Below, one piece after another: positions 26,100 through 34,591 of a stretch of 64,000 bases of DNA (its first letter is position 1; each line of letters opens with the position of its first letter). Origin of the DNA: Paenibacillus sp. PastM-3 (GTDB lineage: Bacteria; Bacillota; Bacilli; Paenibacillales; Paenibacillaceae). Where the stretch lies: the NCBI RefSeq assembly GCF_029893965.1, contig NZ_JARXXP010000003.1:372001-436000 (forward strand). Reading direction: 5' to 3'. The notes below the pieces were generated by a model that worked only from the letters and a program-made list of their open reading frames with translations, was not told the origin of the DNA and did no database searches. The translations under genes were made by a program, and so were the position numbers.

Positions 26100-26919
26100 T
26101 AAAATTGTCGCCACCAAAGTAAAAGAGGTTGCAGCCCTGGGCACAAGCTTCTCTATAGCAGTAGCTGAAGAGGTCATAGCAGGTTTGCCCGCTACCAGGG
26201 GGTTCAGGGATGCACTGATACAACGCCGGAACCGGGAGATGGGGCTGATTGCAGAGGTTAAGAAGGCATCGCCGTCAAAAGGGCTGATCCGGGCGGATTT
26301 CGATCCTTCCGCTATTGCCCGCGGTTACGAGGCAGGCGGCGCTGATTGCCTTTCGGTTCTGACTGACCGGGACTATTTCCAGGGCAGCAATGCCTTTCTG
26401 CAGCAGGTAAGAGACGCGGTGAGTCTGCCGCTGCTGCGCAAGGATTTTATTATTGACGAGCTGCAGATTTACGAAGCGCGGATACTGGGTGCGGATGCCA
26501 TCCTGCTGATTGCGGCGATTCTCACTGCAGAACAATTGGCCTCCTTTACCGACCTGGCAGGCTCTCTCGGCCTGGATGTGCTGATTGAGATCCATGACCA
26601 AAGCGAGCTGGAGCTGGTAATCAGTACCGGTAAAATCAATAGTCCTCATGTGCTGCTCGGCATCAATAACCGCAACCTTCGCACATTTGAGACCCGGCTG
26701 GAGACAACAGCCGAGCTGGCGGCTCTGGTGCCCCAAGGGGTGGCTGTAATCAGTGAGAGCGGAATCGCCGGTCCGGCAGATATTGATTATTTGCGCTCAA
26801 GCGGTGCCGACGGTGTGCTGGTCGGAGAGTACCTGATGCGGCAGGAGAACGTAGAAGAAGCGGTACACGGGCTGCTCGGACCGGTTTCTGCAGGAAAGGA
26901 TCGTGCCCTGCATGGCTGA
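26089..26919 (+). CDS. trpC: Indole-3-glycerol phosphate synthase
   Basis: TIM-barrel enzyme that closes the indole ring. EVKKASPSKGLIR near residues 52-64, RKDFIIDELQIYEARILGADAILLI near 115 and LGINNRNLRTF near 187 are the strand-end active-site motifs. ATG 26089 is preceded by AAAGGAG; it overlaps the trpD stop. The length of 276 aa is slightly longer than the 250 aa of B. subtilis. Its end overlaps trpF. Confidence 0.95.
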   Translation: MYLDKIVATKVKEVAALGTSFSIAVAEEVIAGLPATRGFRDALIQRRNREMGLIAEVKKASPSKGLIRADFDPSAIARGYEAGGADCLSVLTDRDYFQGSNAFLQQVRDAVSLPLLRKDFIIDELQIYEARILGADAILLIAAILTAEQLASFTDLAGSLGLDVLIEIHDQSELELVISTGKINSPHVLLGINNRNLRTFETRLETTAELAALVPQGVAVISESGIAGPADIDYLRSSGADGVLVGEYLMRQENVEEAVHGLLGPVSAGKDRALHG

Positions 26920-27592
26920 AGCGCTGGTAAAAATCTGTGGACTTCAGGACGTTGAAGTGCTAAAATCTATGAAGCGATTGCCGCTCGACTATATCGGCTT
27001 TGTATTTGCTCCCAGCCGCCGCAGAGTCACTGCTGAACAGGCAGCACTGCTGGCTGCCGAGCTGTCCGGCTGGGAAACAGGCAAAGCTCCCGGCGCGGCC
27101 GGAGTCTTTGTGAATCCTGAGCTGCAGGAGCTGCAGGAGCTTCTGGCCGTTGTTCCGCTGGATGTGATTCAGCTGCACGGGCAGGAGAGTCCTGATTACT
27201 GCAGGGAGGTCAAGCTGGCTTTTCCGCAGGCTAAGGTATGGAAGGCGCTTTCGGTGGCCGGCAGTGGACAAGCGGATGGCACTGGAGGCGAGAGTATGGT
27301 GGACAGCTATGCAGGGACTGTTGACGCACTGCTGCTGGATACATACGATCCGCAGGGCAGCGGCGGTTCAGGCCGAACCTTTGACTGGGGCAGGATTCCG
27401 TTCTTCCATCAGGCTGCAGCAAGGCATGGACTGCCTTTATTTGTAGCAGGAGGACTTCATCCGGATAACGTTGGTGAATTACTGAGAGATTACAGCCCTG
27501 ATGGGGTAGATGTCTCCAGCGGGGTAGAGAGCAGCGGGGTAAAGGATATTGCCAAAATGACTTCTTTTGTGGAAAGGGTGAAGCAATCATGA
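26912..27592 (+). CDS. trpF: Phosphoribosylanthranilate isomerase
   Basis: Amadori isomerase of the Trp pathway, TIM barrel of about 226 aa. [12 protein letters not shown] near residues 6-17 holds the catalytic Cys, and [14 protein letters not shown] near 80 and [20 protein letters not shown] near 140 are family segments. The start is either ATG 26912 or GTG 26903; the AAAGGA at 26895 suits both poorly. It overlaps trpC and trpB, so the whole trp block is translationally coupled. Confidence 0.93.
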   Translation: MAEALVKICGLQDVEVLKSMKRLPLDYIGFVFAPSRRRVTAEQAALLAAELSGWETGKAPGAAGVFVNPELQELQELLAVVPLDVIQLHGQESPDYCREVKLAFPQAKVWKALSVAGSGQADGTGGESMVDSYAGTVDALLLDTYDPQGSGGSGRTFDWGRIPFFHQAAARHGLPLFVAGGLHPDNVGELLRDYSPDGVDVSSGVESSGVKDIAKMTSFVERVKQS

Positions 27593-28785
27593 TACAAGTA
27601 CCGGACAAATACGGGCGTTTTGGTTCTTTTGGAGGCCGCTTCGTTCCCGAAACCTTGATGAATGCACTGATTGAGCTGGAGGAGTCCTATGCCAAATTTT
27701 CGGCGGACCCGGCTTTTCAGGAAGAAATAGAGTATCTGCTGAAACAGTATTCCGGGCGTGAAACGCCACTGTACTATGCAGAGCGGCTGACCAAGCAGCT
27801 TGGCGGGGCCAAGATCTATCTGAAGCGTGAGGATCTCAACCATACCGGAGCCCATAAGATCAACAATGCAATCGGGCAGGGGATTCTGGCCAAAAGAATG
27901 GGCAAAACCAAGGTTATCGCCGAAACAGGCGCCGGCCAGCACGGTGTGGCTACCGCTACGGTGGCGGCGCTGCTGGGCATGGAATGCAAAGTGTTCATGG
28001 GTGAAGAGGATACCCGCCGCCAGGCGCTTAATGTGTTCCGCATGAAGCTGCTTGGAGCCGAGGTCATCCCGGTGACTTCCGGTTCCCGGACCCTCAAGGA
28101 TGCCGGCAATGAAGCGCTGCGCTACTGGGTCAGCAATGTCGAGGATACCTTCTATATTCTGGGCTCGGCTGTCGGCCCTCACCCTTACCCGATGATGGTC
28201 CGCAACTTCCAGCGGATTATCGGCGACGAGACACGGCGCCAGATTCTGGAGGCCGAAGGCCGTCTTCCGGATCTGCTGGTTGCGGCAGTCGGCGGCGGCA
28301 GCAATGCCATCGGCATGTTCTACCCGTTCATGGAAGACGAGAGTGTAGGAATGATCGGTGTGGAGGCTGCCGGCAAAGGCGTCGATACCCCTTTCCACGC
28401 GGCAACCATGAGCAAAGGAACGCACGGGGTATTCCAGGGCTCCATGAGCTACCTGCTGCAGGATGAACACGGTCAGGTGACCGAAGCCCATTCCATCTCT
28501 GCCGGTCTGGATTATCCCGGGGTTGGCCCGGAGCATTCCTATCTCAAGGACATCGAACGGGCCAAATATGTTCCCGTTACCGATAAGGAAGCGCTCGACG
28601 CCCTCAAACTTTTATGCGTAACCGAAGGGATTATTCCGGCTTTGGAATCGGCGCATGCCATCGCCCATGTGGCCAAAATTGCCCCCGGACTCAGCAAGGA
28701 TGATATCGTGGTGATTTGCCTCTCCGGGCGCGGGGACAAAGACGTGGAATCGATCATGGCTTATACGGAAGGGGCGGATTTGTAA
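27589..28785 (+). CDS. trpB: Tryptophan synthase beta chain
   Basis: PLP enzyme that condenses indole with serine. The PLP lysine is in [13 protein letters not shown] near residue 90, the substrate-binding [13 protein letters not shown] near 113 and the phosphate loop [10 protein letters not shown] near 236. At 398 aa it is typical of TrpB1. It overlaps trpF by four bases and trpA by one. Confidence 0.97.
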   Translation: MIQVPDKYGRFGSFGGRFVPETLMNALIELEESYAKFSADPAFQEEIEYLLKQYSGRETPLYYAERLTKQLGGAKIYLKREDLNHTGAHKINNAIGQGILAKRMGKTKVIAETGAGQHGVATATVAALLGMECKVFMGEEDTRRQALNVFRMKLLGAEVIPVTSGSRTLKDAGNEALRYWVSNVEDTFYILGSAVGPHPYPMMVRNFQRIIGDETRRQILEAEGRLPDLLVAAVGGGSNAIGMFYPFMEDESVGMIGVEAAGKGVDTPFHAATMSKGTHGVFQGSMSYLLQDEHGQVTEAHSISAGLDYPGVGPEHSYLKDIERAKYVPVTDKEALDALKLLCVTEGIIPALESAHAIAHVAKIAPGLSKDDIVVICLSGRGDKDVESIMAYTEGADL

Positions 28786-29606
28786 TGACCACCGAAACGA
28801 CTAACCGGATGGATCTGGCTTTCCGGAAGCTTAAAGAGGAAGGCAGAACGGCCCTGATCCCTTTTCTTACCGTAGGCGATCCCGATCTTGAAACTACGCT
28901 GGATATTATCTCCGAGCTCGAGGCTGCCGGAGCGGATGTGCTGGAGCTTGGAGTTCCCTATTCCGATCCGCTGGCGGACGGACCGGTCATCCAGCGGGCC
29001 TCATCCAGAGCGCTGCGCGGCAAGGTTCACCTCCGCACCTGTATGGAAACCGCGCTGAAGGCCCGGCAGAACGGCAGCAAGCTGCCGTTCATCCTGTTCA
29101 CCTACTATAATCCGGTGCTGCAGATGGGCCTGGATACCTTTTTTGCCGAGCTGGATACCCATGAGATCAGCGGCCTGATCATTCCCGACCTGCCTGTAGA
29201 AGAGTCGGAGGAGATGCGCCGGCGCAGCCGTGAAGCAGGCGTGAATCTCATTCCGCTGGTTGCCCCGACCTCCAGTGAGCGGATCGAACGGATCGTTTCC
29301 GGCGCCAGCGGCTTTGTATATTGCGTATCCTCGCTTGGTGTGACAGGAGAACGGTCCTCTTTTCACAGCGGTGTAGACGACTTTATTGCTTCGGTCCGCC
29401 GTGCAACGGATCTGCCGGTAGCCGTAGGCTTCGGTATTTCCACCGGCGAGCAGGTGGCCCGCTTTGCACAAATATGTGACGGTGTCGTTGTGGGCAGTGC
29501 GATTGTCCGCAAGGTGGAAGAGGTCATACCGCTGCTGGAAAACCCGGCCACCCGCAGTGACGGGCTGTTGCAAATTCGTGAATTTGTGTCACAATTAAGA
29601 CCATAA
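28785..29606 (+). CDS. trpA: Tryptophan synthase alpha chain
   Basis: TIM-barrel lyase that releases indole from indole-3-glycerol phosphate and channels it to TrpB. The catalytic region ELGVPYSDPLADGPVIQRAS near residues 52-71 and YCVSSLGVTGERS near 175 are visible. The ATG shares a base with the trpB stop (TAATG). The 273-aa product is complete. The stretch before 28785 in the same frame is inside trpB. Confidence 0.96.
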   Translation: MTTETTNRMDLAFRKLKEEGRTALIPFLTVGDPDLETTLDIISELEAAGADVLELGVPYSDPLADGPVIQRASSRALRGKVHLRTCMETALKARQNGSKLPFILFTYYNPVLQMGLDTFFAELDTHEISGLIIPDLPVEESEEMRRRSREAGVNLIPLVAPTSSERIERIVSGASGFVYCVSSLGVTGERSSFHSGVDDFIASVRRATDLPVAVGFGISTGEQVARFAQICDGVVVGSAIVRKVEEVIPLLENPATRSDGLLQIREFVSQLRP

Positions 29607-29612
29607 CAGTCA

Positions 29613-29631
29613 AGCCTGCCTGAAGCAGGCT
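29613..29631 (+). other. Intercistronic hairpin between trpA and hisC
   Basis: AGCCTGC-CTGAA-GCAGGCT, without a T-run. It could be a processing or pausing site. Confidence 0.4.
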
Positions 29632-29661
29632 GTTACTATTCATGGAGAGTGAGGACTTCAG

Positions 29662-30759
29662 ATGAATCCGAAACCGAATATCGTTAACCTCCCTGTCTAC
29701 AAGCCGGGAAAACCTATTGATGAGGTTAAAAAAGAGCTTGGCCTGGAAGAGGTCATCAAGCTCGCTTCCAATGAAAATCCGTATGGTGCTTCCCCGAGTG
29801 CCAAAGCGGCCATTATCGCGGATCTCGACAATCTGTTCCTGTATCCCGACGGCTCAGCAGCTGGTCTGACGGCCGCGCTGGCCGGACATCTCGGCGTACA
29901 AAGCGAGAATATCATTTTCGGCTGCGGTTCGGACGAGATCATCGCCCTGATCTGCCGCGCCTTCTTCCTGCCCGGCGATGAGACCATCATGGCAGATCAG
30001 ACCTTCTCCGTATACAAGAGCAATGCGGATATTGAAGGAGCTCTAACCATTGAAGTACCGCTGGCAGACGGAACCCACGATCTTGACGGCATGCTTGCCC
30101 GCGTCACTGACAAGACCAAGGTCATCTGGATCTGCAATCCGAATAACCCTACCGGAACAATTGTCCCGCACAATGCACTGGTTAAATTCCTGGATGCAGT
30201 ACCGGCAGGAGTAATGGTGGTGCTGGATGAAGCTTACTTTGAATATGTGACAGACGAGTCCTATACAGATGGGATCAAGCTGATGGAGCAGTATCCGAAT
30301 CTGGTGGTTCTGCGGACCTTCTCCAAGATTTATGGTCTGGCCGCCCTGCGTATCGGTTACGGTGTTGCCAGCCCGCAGATCATCAATCTGATTAATAAGG
30401 TGCGTGAGCCGTTCAACACTTCCCGACTGGCTCAGGCCGGAGCCCTGGCAGCGCTGGCTGATCAGGACTATGTGGCTGAATGCCGCCGGCTTAACAGTGA
30501 AGGGATTGCACAGCTGCAGGAGGAATTCCTGCGTCTGGGCCTTCATTCCTTCCCGGCTAACGGCAACTTCATCATGGTTGATGTACGCAAGCCTGCTGTA
30601 GAGGTATTTGAGGCCCTGCTGCGTCTCGGCATTATTGTCCGGGCCGGACACCGTCTGTACCCGACTTATATCCGTGTGACTGTGGGTTCAGCGGAACAGA
30701 ACAAGGCTTTTATCAGTGCACTGGAACAGACGCTGTCTGAACAGGAAGTACGGGCTTAA
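29662..30759 (+). CDS. hisC: Histidinol-phosphate / aromatic aminotransferase
   Basis: PLP-dependent class II-type aminotransferase that works in His synthesis and, in bacilli, also transaminates phenylpyruvate and hydroxyphenylpyruvate. Visible motifs: ASNENPYGASP near residue 35, NPNNPTG near 162, the LDEAYFEY segment near 190 and the PLP lysine in RTFSKIYGLAALRIGYG near 222. Its place between trpA and tyrA matches B. subtilis and supports the double role. 365 aa, complete. Confidence 0.94.
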   Translation: MNPKPNIVNLPVYKPGKPIDEVKKELGLEEVIKLASNENPYGASPSAKAAIIADLDNLFLYPDGSAAGLTAALAGHLGVQSENIIFGCGSDEIIALICRAFFLPGDETIMADQTFSVYKSNADIEGALTIEVPLADGTHDLDGMLARVTDKTKVIWICNPNNPTGTIVPHNALVKFLDAVPAGVMVVLDEAYFEYVTDESYTDGIKLMEQYPNLVVLRTFSKIYGLAALRIGYGVASPQIINLINKVREPFNTSRLAQAGALAALADQDYVAECRRLNSEGIAQLQEEFLRLGLHSFPANGNFIMVDVRKPAVEVFEALLRLGIIVRAGHRLYPTYIRVTVGSAEQNKAFISALEQTLSEQEVRA

Positions 30760-30807
30760 ACAGATTCGGAACAAGACGAAATAACAGAAGGCAGGTAGTA
30801 CAAAGAT

Positions 30808-31902
30808 ATGACGACAAAAATAGCAATCTTCGGTGTCGGTCTGATCGGAGGCTCACTGGCCCTTTGCTTCAAAGGCAAGGAGGGCCTGACCGTCGTCGGC
30901 CATGCCCACCGTCCTGAATCTGCGGTGAAATATGTCAGTAGGGGAGTGGTGGATCATGCTACTCTGTCTGTTGAGGAAGCGGCGCTTGACGCCGATTATA
31001 TCTTCCTGTGCGTGCCCGTCGGCATGCTGGAGGGGTACCTGCAGCAGCTGAGCAAGCTTCCGCTCAAGCCGGGCTGCATCATTACGGATGTCGGCAGCAC
31101 CAAGGCCAGCATTGCAGCCTGTGCAGTTTCCCTCGATATTCCCGGCGTCCATTTCATTGGCGGCCATCCGATGGCCGGCTCGGAACGTTCCGGTGTGGAA
31201 GCTGCTTCTTCCCTGCTGTTCGAGAATGCCTACTATGTGCTGACCCCGCCGCCCGGAGTGCCGGAGGAAGCCTATGAGGCACTGAAATCCCTGTTATTAC
31301 ATACGAGAGCACAGATCGTCCGGCTTGATCCGGAACGTCATGATGAAATTGTCGGGGCCATCAGCCATTTGCCGCATATTATCGCTGTAGCTCTTGTGAA
31401 TCAGATTCATGCCTATGATACAGAGGATTCGCTGTACAGCACACTGGCTGCAGGGGGATTCCGGGATATTACCCGGATTGCCTCCAGTGATCCGATTATC
31501 TGGCGCGACATTCTGCTGAATAACCGTGAAGTGATGCTGCGGCTTCTGAAAGACTGGAATGAGGAGGTTTCTTCCTTCATTCAGATGCTGGAGAGCTCAG
31601 ATGGCGCCGGTATCGAGGAGGCTTTCCATGAAGCGGGCGGCTTCCGCAGCCAGCTGCCCGAACGCCGCAAGGGTATGATTGCCCCGCTGTTCGATTTGCA
31701 CATTGATGTTCCCGATCATCCGGGGATTATCGGCCGCATCGCCACTGAACTCGGGGATCAGGGGATTAACCTCAGCAACGTCCAGATTATTGAGAGCCGT
31801 GAGGATGTGCCGGGGATCATGCGACTGTCGTTCCGCCAGGAGAACGACATGGAGCGGGCCAAGGTGCTTCTGCAGCGTAGCGATTACACAGTATACGTAT
31901 AG
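30808..31902 (+). CDS. tyrA: Prephenate dehydrogenase with ACT domain
   Basis: Makes 4-hydroxyphenylpyruvate for tyrosine. The N-terminal NAD site is GVGLIGGSLAL near residues 9-19; the catalytic region GGHPMAGSERSGVEAA is near 119. A C-terminal ACT domain, starting near residue 293 (LHIDVPDHPGIIGRIATEL), probably senses an aromatic amino acid. The ATG follows AGGCAGG. It is the last gene of the block and ends at a strong terminator; aroA, which follows tyrA in B. subtilis, is not here. Confidence 0.94.
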   Translation: MTTKIAIFGVGLIGGSLALCFKGKEGLTVVGHAHRPESAVKYVSRGVVDHATLSVEEAALDADYIFLCVPVGMLEGYLQQLSKLPLKPGCIITDVGSTKASIAACAVSLDIPGVHFIGGHPMAGSERSGVEAASSLLFENAYYVLTPPPGVPEEAYEALKSLLLHTRAQIVRLDPERHDEIVGAISHLPHIIAVALVNQIHAYDTEDSLYSTLAAGGFRDITRIASSDPIIWRDILLNNREVMLRLLKDWNEEVSSFIQMLESSDGAGIEEAFHEAGGFRSQLPERRKGMIAPLFDLHIDVPDHPGIIGRIATELGDQGINLSNVQIIESREDVPGIMRLSFRQENDMERAKVLLQRSDYTVYV

Positions 31903-31960
31903 ACAGCAGCACTGCTGCCAGGATCATTTAAGTGCAGGAGACAGAAGCTGTCCATGAGAA

Positions 31961-31997
31961 ACAGCGCGTGCCGGTTAAGCCGGTACGCGCTGTTTTT
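31961..31997 (+). terminator. Terminator of the trp-his-tyr block
   Basis: ACAGCGCGTGCCGG pairs with CCGGTACGCGCTGT (one G-T pair) around TTAAG, followed by TTTTT. Confidence 0.92.
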
Positions 31998-32055
31998 GAT
32001 TATAGCCTGAAAGCTTGAGAAGCCTCCGGGTAGCAGAGGGTAAAAGGTTTTTAAC

Positions 32056-32086
32056 AAAAAAAAGAACCGCTTACAAAGTAAGCGGC
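32056..32086 (-). terminator. Hairpin oriented as a minus-strand terminator
   Basis: CCGCTTAC-AAA-GTAAGCGG preceded on the + strand by a run of A; on the minus strand the hairpin is followed by TTCTTTTTTTTG. No minus-strand gene lies nearby to its right, so what it would end is unclear. Confidence 0.6.
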
Positions 32087-32300
32087 TACAATTCACAATG
32101 GATATTGGAATCGTACAGTGTTTGGATAGGAGTGGAGAGAAACCATACTGTACTTTTATTATATGTATCCGTTTACATTTTGTCAACACTTTATTTAAAA
32201 CTAATTTGAGTCCAGCGGCTTCTCCGGATTTCGACTTTTCCTGCCATTTGGTAAAGAATAGGTTTACAAAAGTCTACTAATTTCATCCTGATAGAATGTA

Positions 32301-32309
32301 TGCTATACT
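32301..32309 (+). promoter_or_regulatory. Extended -10 promoter in the spacer
   Basis: TGCTATACT; a transcript from near 32316 would give a leader of about 260 bases before the sigma gene, or a separate small RNA. Confidence 0.4.
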
Positions 32310-32491
32310 GGTTAAGTATGTTTATAGATTACATTTGGAAATATTTGAATGTGCATTTATATTTCTGTATTTACATACAGCATTTCTTAATTGCCGGAAC
32401 GCTGAATATACATAGGAAGTATTGCGTTATTAAGTTAAACTTACCGATTTTAATTTTAGGATTTACGGAATTGCAAATTTGGAGGATTCAC

Positions 32492-32519
32492 CGCAACTTT
32501 TTTACCCCAGGCCGGTATA
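32492..32519 (+). promoter_or_regulatory. Candidate ECF-type autoregulatory promoter
   Basis: CGCAACTTTTTT with the AAC core of ECF -35 elements, then 15 bases to CGGTATA, resembling a CGTATA-type -10. It is 57 bases before the sigma gene, where such genes usually read themselves. Confidence 0.4.
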
Positions 32520-32575
32520 TACAGTTACGGACCTGACGGGTTAATCGTGCAAGGGCGAGGAGGGCTAAACTCACC

Positions 32576-33163
32576 ATGACGGATTCCCAGTTGATCCAGT
32601 TAATCAAGCAAGGAAACACAGAACTATATTCGGAACTGATGCGGAGATACCAGCGAAAGATACTGGCTTTTGTATACCATATGCTCAAGAATTCGCATAT
32701 GGAGCTCATTGCAGAGGATCTCTGCTCGGAGACATTCTACAAAGCATTCCGGAGCCTGCATTCCTTCCGTGAAGTGGATGCTTCGTTCTCAACATGGCTG
32801 TACACGATCGCCCGCAACACCGTGCTCAGTGAACTGCGCAAGAACCGTGCAGGAAATGTCTCACTCGAAGAGAGCGGCTATACGCCTGTAGCACCGGCGG
32901 AGGTGGCACCAGAACAGGCTGCACTGCGCAAGGAACGGATGAATCTGGTCCGTGAAGCAATCAATAATCTCCCGGAGAAGCAGCGCTCGGCGCTGATTCT
33001 GCGTGAATATGATCAGATGGACTATCAGGAAATTGCCGTCATTTTGGATCAGAGTGTCAGCTCCGTGAAATCACTGTTGTTTCGTGCAAGGAGCAGTGTG
33101 AAGCTCCAACTCGAATCCTATTTTTATGAGCCTGAAGTGGAAGAGCAGGCTGAGAGGGTGTAA
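32576..33163 (+). CDS. ECF-type RNA polymerase sigma factor
   Basis: Alternative sigma factor of 195 aa. Region 2 (about residues 10-85) includes the core-binding and -10-reading segment DLCSETFYKAFRSLHSFR...STWLYTIARN. Region 4 (about 125-180) has LPEKQRSALILREYDQMDYQEIAVILDQSVSSVKS, a typical helix-turn-helix for -35 contact. Start ATG 32576 has GAGGAGGG 12 bases upstream. The gene is five bases before a zinc-type anti-sigma gene, the usual arrangement for signal-responsive sigma factors of the SigW/RsiW kind. The signal is unknown. Confidence 0.9.
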   Translation: MTDSQLIQLIKQGNTELYSELMRRYQRKILAFVYHMLKNSHMELIAEDLCSETFYKAFRSLHSFREVDASFSTWLYTIARNTVLSELRKNRAGNVSLEESGYTPVAPAEVAPEQAALRKERMNLVREAINNLPEKQRSALILREYDQMDYQEIAVILDQSVSSVKSLLFRARSSVKLQLESYFYEPEVEEQAERV

Positions 33164-33168
33164 GGCCT

Positions 33169-33762
33169 ATGAACTGCAGGGAAGCGCAGGATTTCATTCC
33201 GCTTTTGTGGGATGCTCCCCCCACTGATCCTAAGCGGATTGAGCTTGAAAGACATATCGCGGGTTGTTCTTACTGTGCCGCTGAATGGGCTATCTGGCAG
33301 GAGAGCAACGAGCTTATGCAGGACCTGAGAATGGAGATCAGCGCGGAACGCGCTGAGGCCGTCAATCAGAAGGTTATGGAGCGGATTTATCTGGAGAGCC
33401 CGTGGCTGATGCCGGGGGACGGGAAATCTGCCGGCAATACTGCTGTTTTCCGCCGCAGGCTGAGCCTGTGGATCGCCTGCTTTCTGGCCGTGTTTTTATC
33501 GAGCTTCTTATATTTCACCTTGTTCAAAACATCTTCCAATACAAGCTCGGCACAGAGCGGTATTATTGATTCAGGTGTAGCCGGACTTACGCTGGAATGG
33601 TCTTCATCCTATCCTGCTACAGAGTCCGGGGGAAGAATTATTGAGCCGCTTGTAGTGAGCATGGGGCCCACGCATCCGCAATACTGGATGGTATTATCCA
33701 TGCTGGGCGTAGCGCTGTCCATCTTTCTGCTGACAAGGCTGAACCGTTACCGCAGACAATGA
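33169..33762 (+). CDS. Anti-sigma factor, zinc-finger membrane type
   Basis: Partner of the sigma factor upstream. The N-terminal zinc anti-sigma motif is visible as HIAGCSYC (H-x3-C-x2-C near residues 29-36) after an N-terminal MNCREAQDFIP helix. A transmembrane segment lies near residues 101-120 (LWIACFLAVFLSSFLYFTLF). A second hydrophobic stretch is near residues 170-188, so the protein may cross twice, leaving about 50 residues outside. RsiW-type factors usually cross once; the second segment is a difference. Terminator follows directly. Confidence 0.85.
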   Translation: MNCREAQDFIPLLWDAPPTDPKRIELERHIAGCSYCAAEWAIWQESNELMQDLRMEISAERAEAVNQKVMERIYLESPWLMPGDGKSAGNTAVFRRRLSLWIACFLAVFLSSFLYFTLFKTSSNTSSAQSGIIDSGVAGLTLEWSSSYPATESGGRIIEPLVVSMGPTHPQYWMVLSMLGVALSIFLLTRLNRYRRQ

Positions 33763-33764
33763 CA

Positions 33765-33798
33765 AGGTCCCTTTACCCCGGGTAAAGCGGACCTTTTT
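33765..33798 (+). terminator. Terminator of the sigma/anti-sigma operon
   Basis: AGGTCC-CTTTACC pairs with GGTAAAG-C-GGACCT, followed by TTTTT. Confidence 0.92.
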
Positions 33799-33831
33799 GT
33801 TGCTTCCGGCACTGAACCCCCTTCAAAGATG

Positions 33832-33885
33832 TTCATAATACATCATAAAGAAGACATTTGTTTGCATTCATGATACATTATTAAG
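33832..33885. repeat. Direct repeat pair before the phosphatase gene
   Basis: TTCATAATACATCATAAAG (33832-33850) and TTCATGATACATTATTAAG (33867-33885): 16 of 19 identical, starts 35 bases apart, ending 30 bases before the next gene. Possible operator or paired promoter elements. Confidence 0.4.
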
Positions 33886-33915
33886 CAAACATACTGGATG
33901 GAAGGGTGATAGGCG

Positions 33916-34503
33916 ATGCTGGTCGGCTTGATACGCCATGGACTGACGGATTGGAATGCAGCAGGCAAAATACAGGGACAAAGTGATATTCCGCTTAATG
34001 ATGAAGGCCGGAGGCAGGCTGAAATGCTGGGTGAGCGGCTGCTGGATGAACCCTACCGCTGGGATTTCTGCATAACAAGCGGTCTGTCGCGGGCAGAAGA
34101 GACGGGGAAGATTATTGCCGGGAAGCTGGGTATCCCTCTGATCGAGCCGGATGAGCGGATCCGGGAACGTGCTTACGGACAGGTGGAAGGGATGACGGCT
34201 CTGGAGCGAGAGGCCCAATGGGGCAAGGACTGGAATCTGCTTGAGCTGGGACAGGAAACCGATGAGCAGCTGCAGCTGCGGGGGCTTGCGTTTATGGAGG
34301 ACATTACCGCCCGCTACCCTGACAGTAATATACTGGTTATCTCCCATGGCGGATTTCTCGCCCAGCTCTATGTAGCGTTATACAAAGACAAGTACACAGA
34401 ACGTCTCGGCAATCTGTCCCTGACCATTATTGAGAAAAGCGAACAGGAATGGAATGCGCTTTTGTATAATTGTACTCGCCATATTTTACAGAATCAGCGG
34501 TGA
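33916..34503 (+). CDS. Histidine phosphatase family protein
   Basis: Phosphoglycerate-mutase-like phosphatase of 195 aa. The catalytic LIRHGLTDWN (RHG) is near residues 5-14, the second arginine in TSGLSRAEETG near 58, the conserved Glu in RERAYGQVEG near 88 and the second catalytic histidine in ISHGGF near 149. This matches cofactor-independent phosphatases of the PhoE/GpmB type more than true mutases. Substrate unknown. It has a GGAAGGGTG ribosome site and its own terminator. Confidence 0.88.
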   Translation: MLVGLIRHGLTDWNAAGKIQGQSDIPLNDEGRRQAEMLGERLLDEPYRWDFCITSGLSRAEETGKIIAGKLGIPLIEPDERIRERAYGQVEGMTALEREAQWGKDWNLLELGQETDEQLQLRGLAFMEDITARYPDSNILVISHGGFLAQLYVALYKDKYTERLGNLSLTIIEKSEQEWNALLYNCTRHILQNQR

Positions 34504-34529
34504 CCCGAGCTTTCGGGTTATTTTTTTTT
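34503..34529 (+). terminator. Terminator after the phosphatase gene
   Basis: ACCCGA-GCTT-TCGGGT, then TA and nine T. Confidence 0.88.
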
Positions 34530-34591
34530 GAGAAAAAAGGAATAAAAAGGGCTGTATTTCCCATAATGGTAGTAAAACAGTGAGGCGATGA

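Larger units (their letters stand above)
32087..32575. other. AT-rich gene-free stretch before the sigma factor gene
   Basis: About 490 bases of sequence visibly richer in A and T than the flanks. It holds an inverted pair GTACAGT (32113-32119) / ACTGTAC (32147-32153) followed by TTTTATT, and two candidate promoters listed separately. An open frame at 32300-32536 would encode a hydrophobic 78-residue peptide but has no ribosome site and a composition typical of AT-rich spacer. Confidence 0.5.

Noticed and set aside
32300..32536. 78-codon open frame before the sigma gene
   Set aside because: No ribosome site, AT-driven composition, and it overlaps the candidate promoter.
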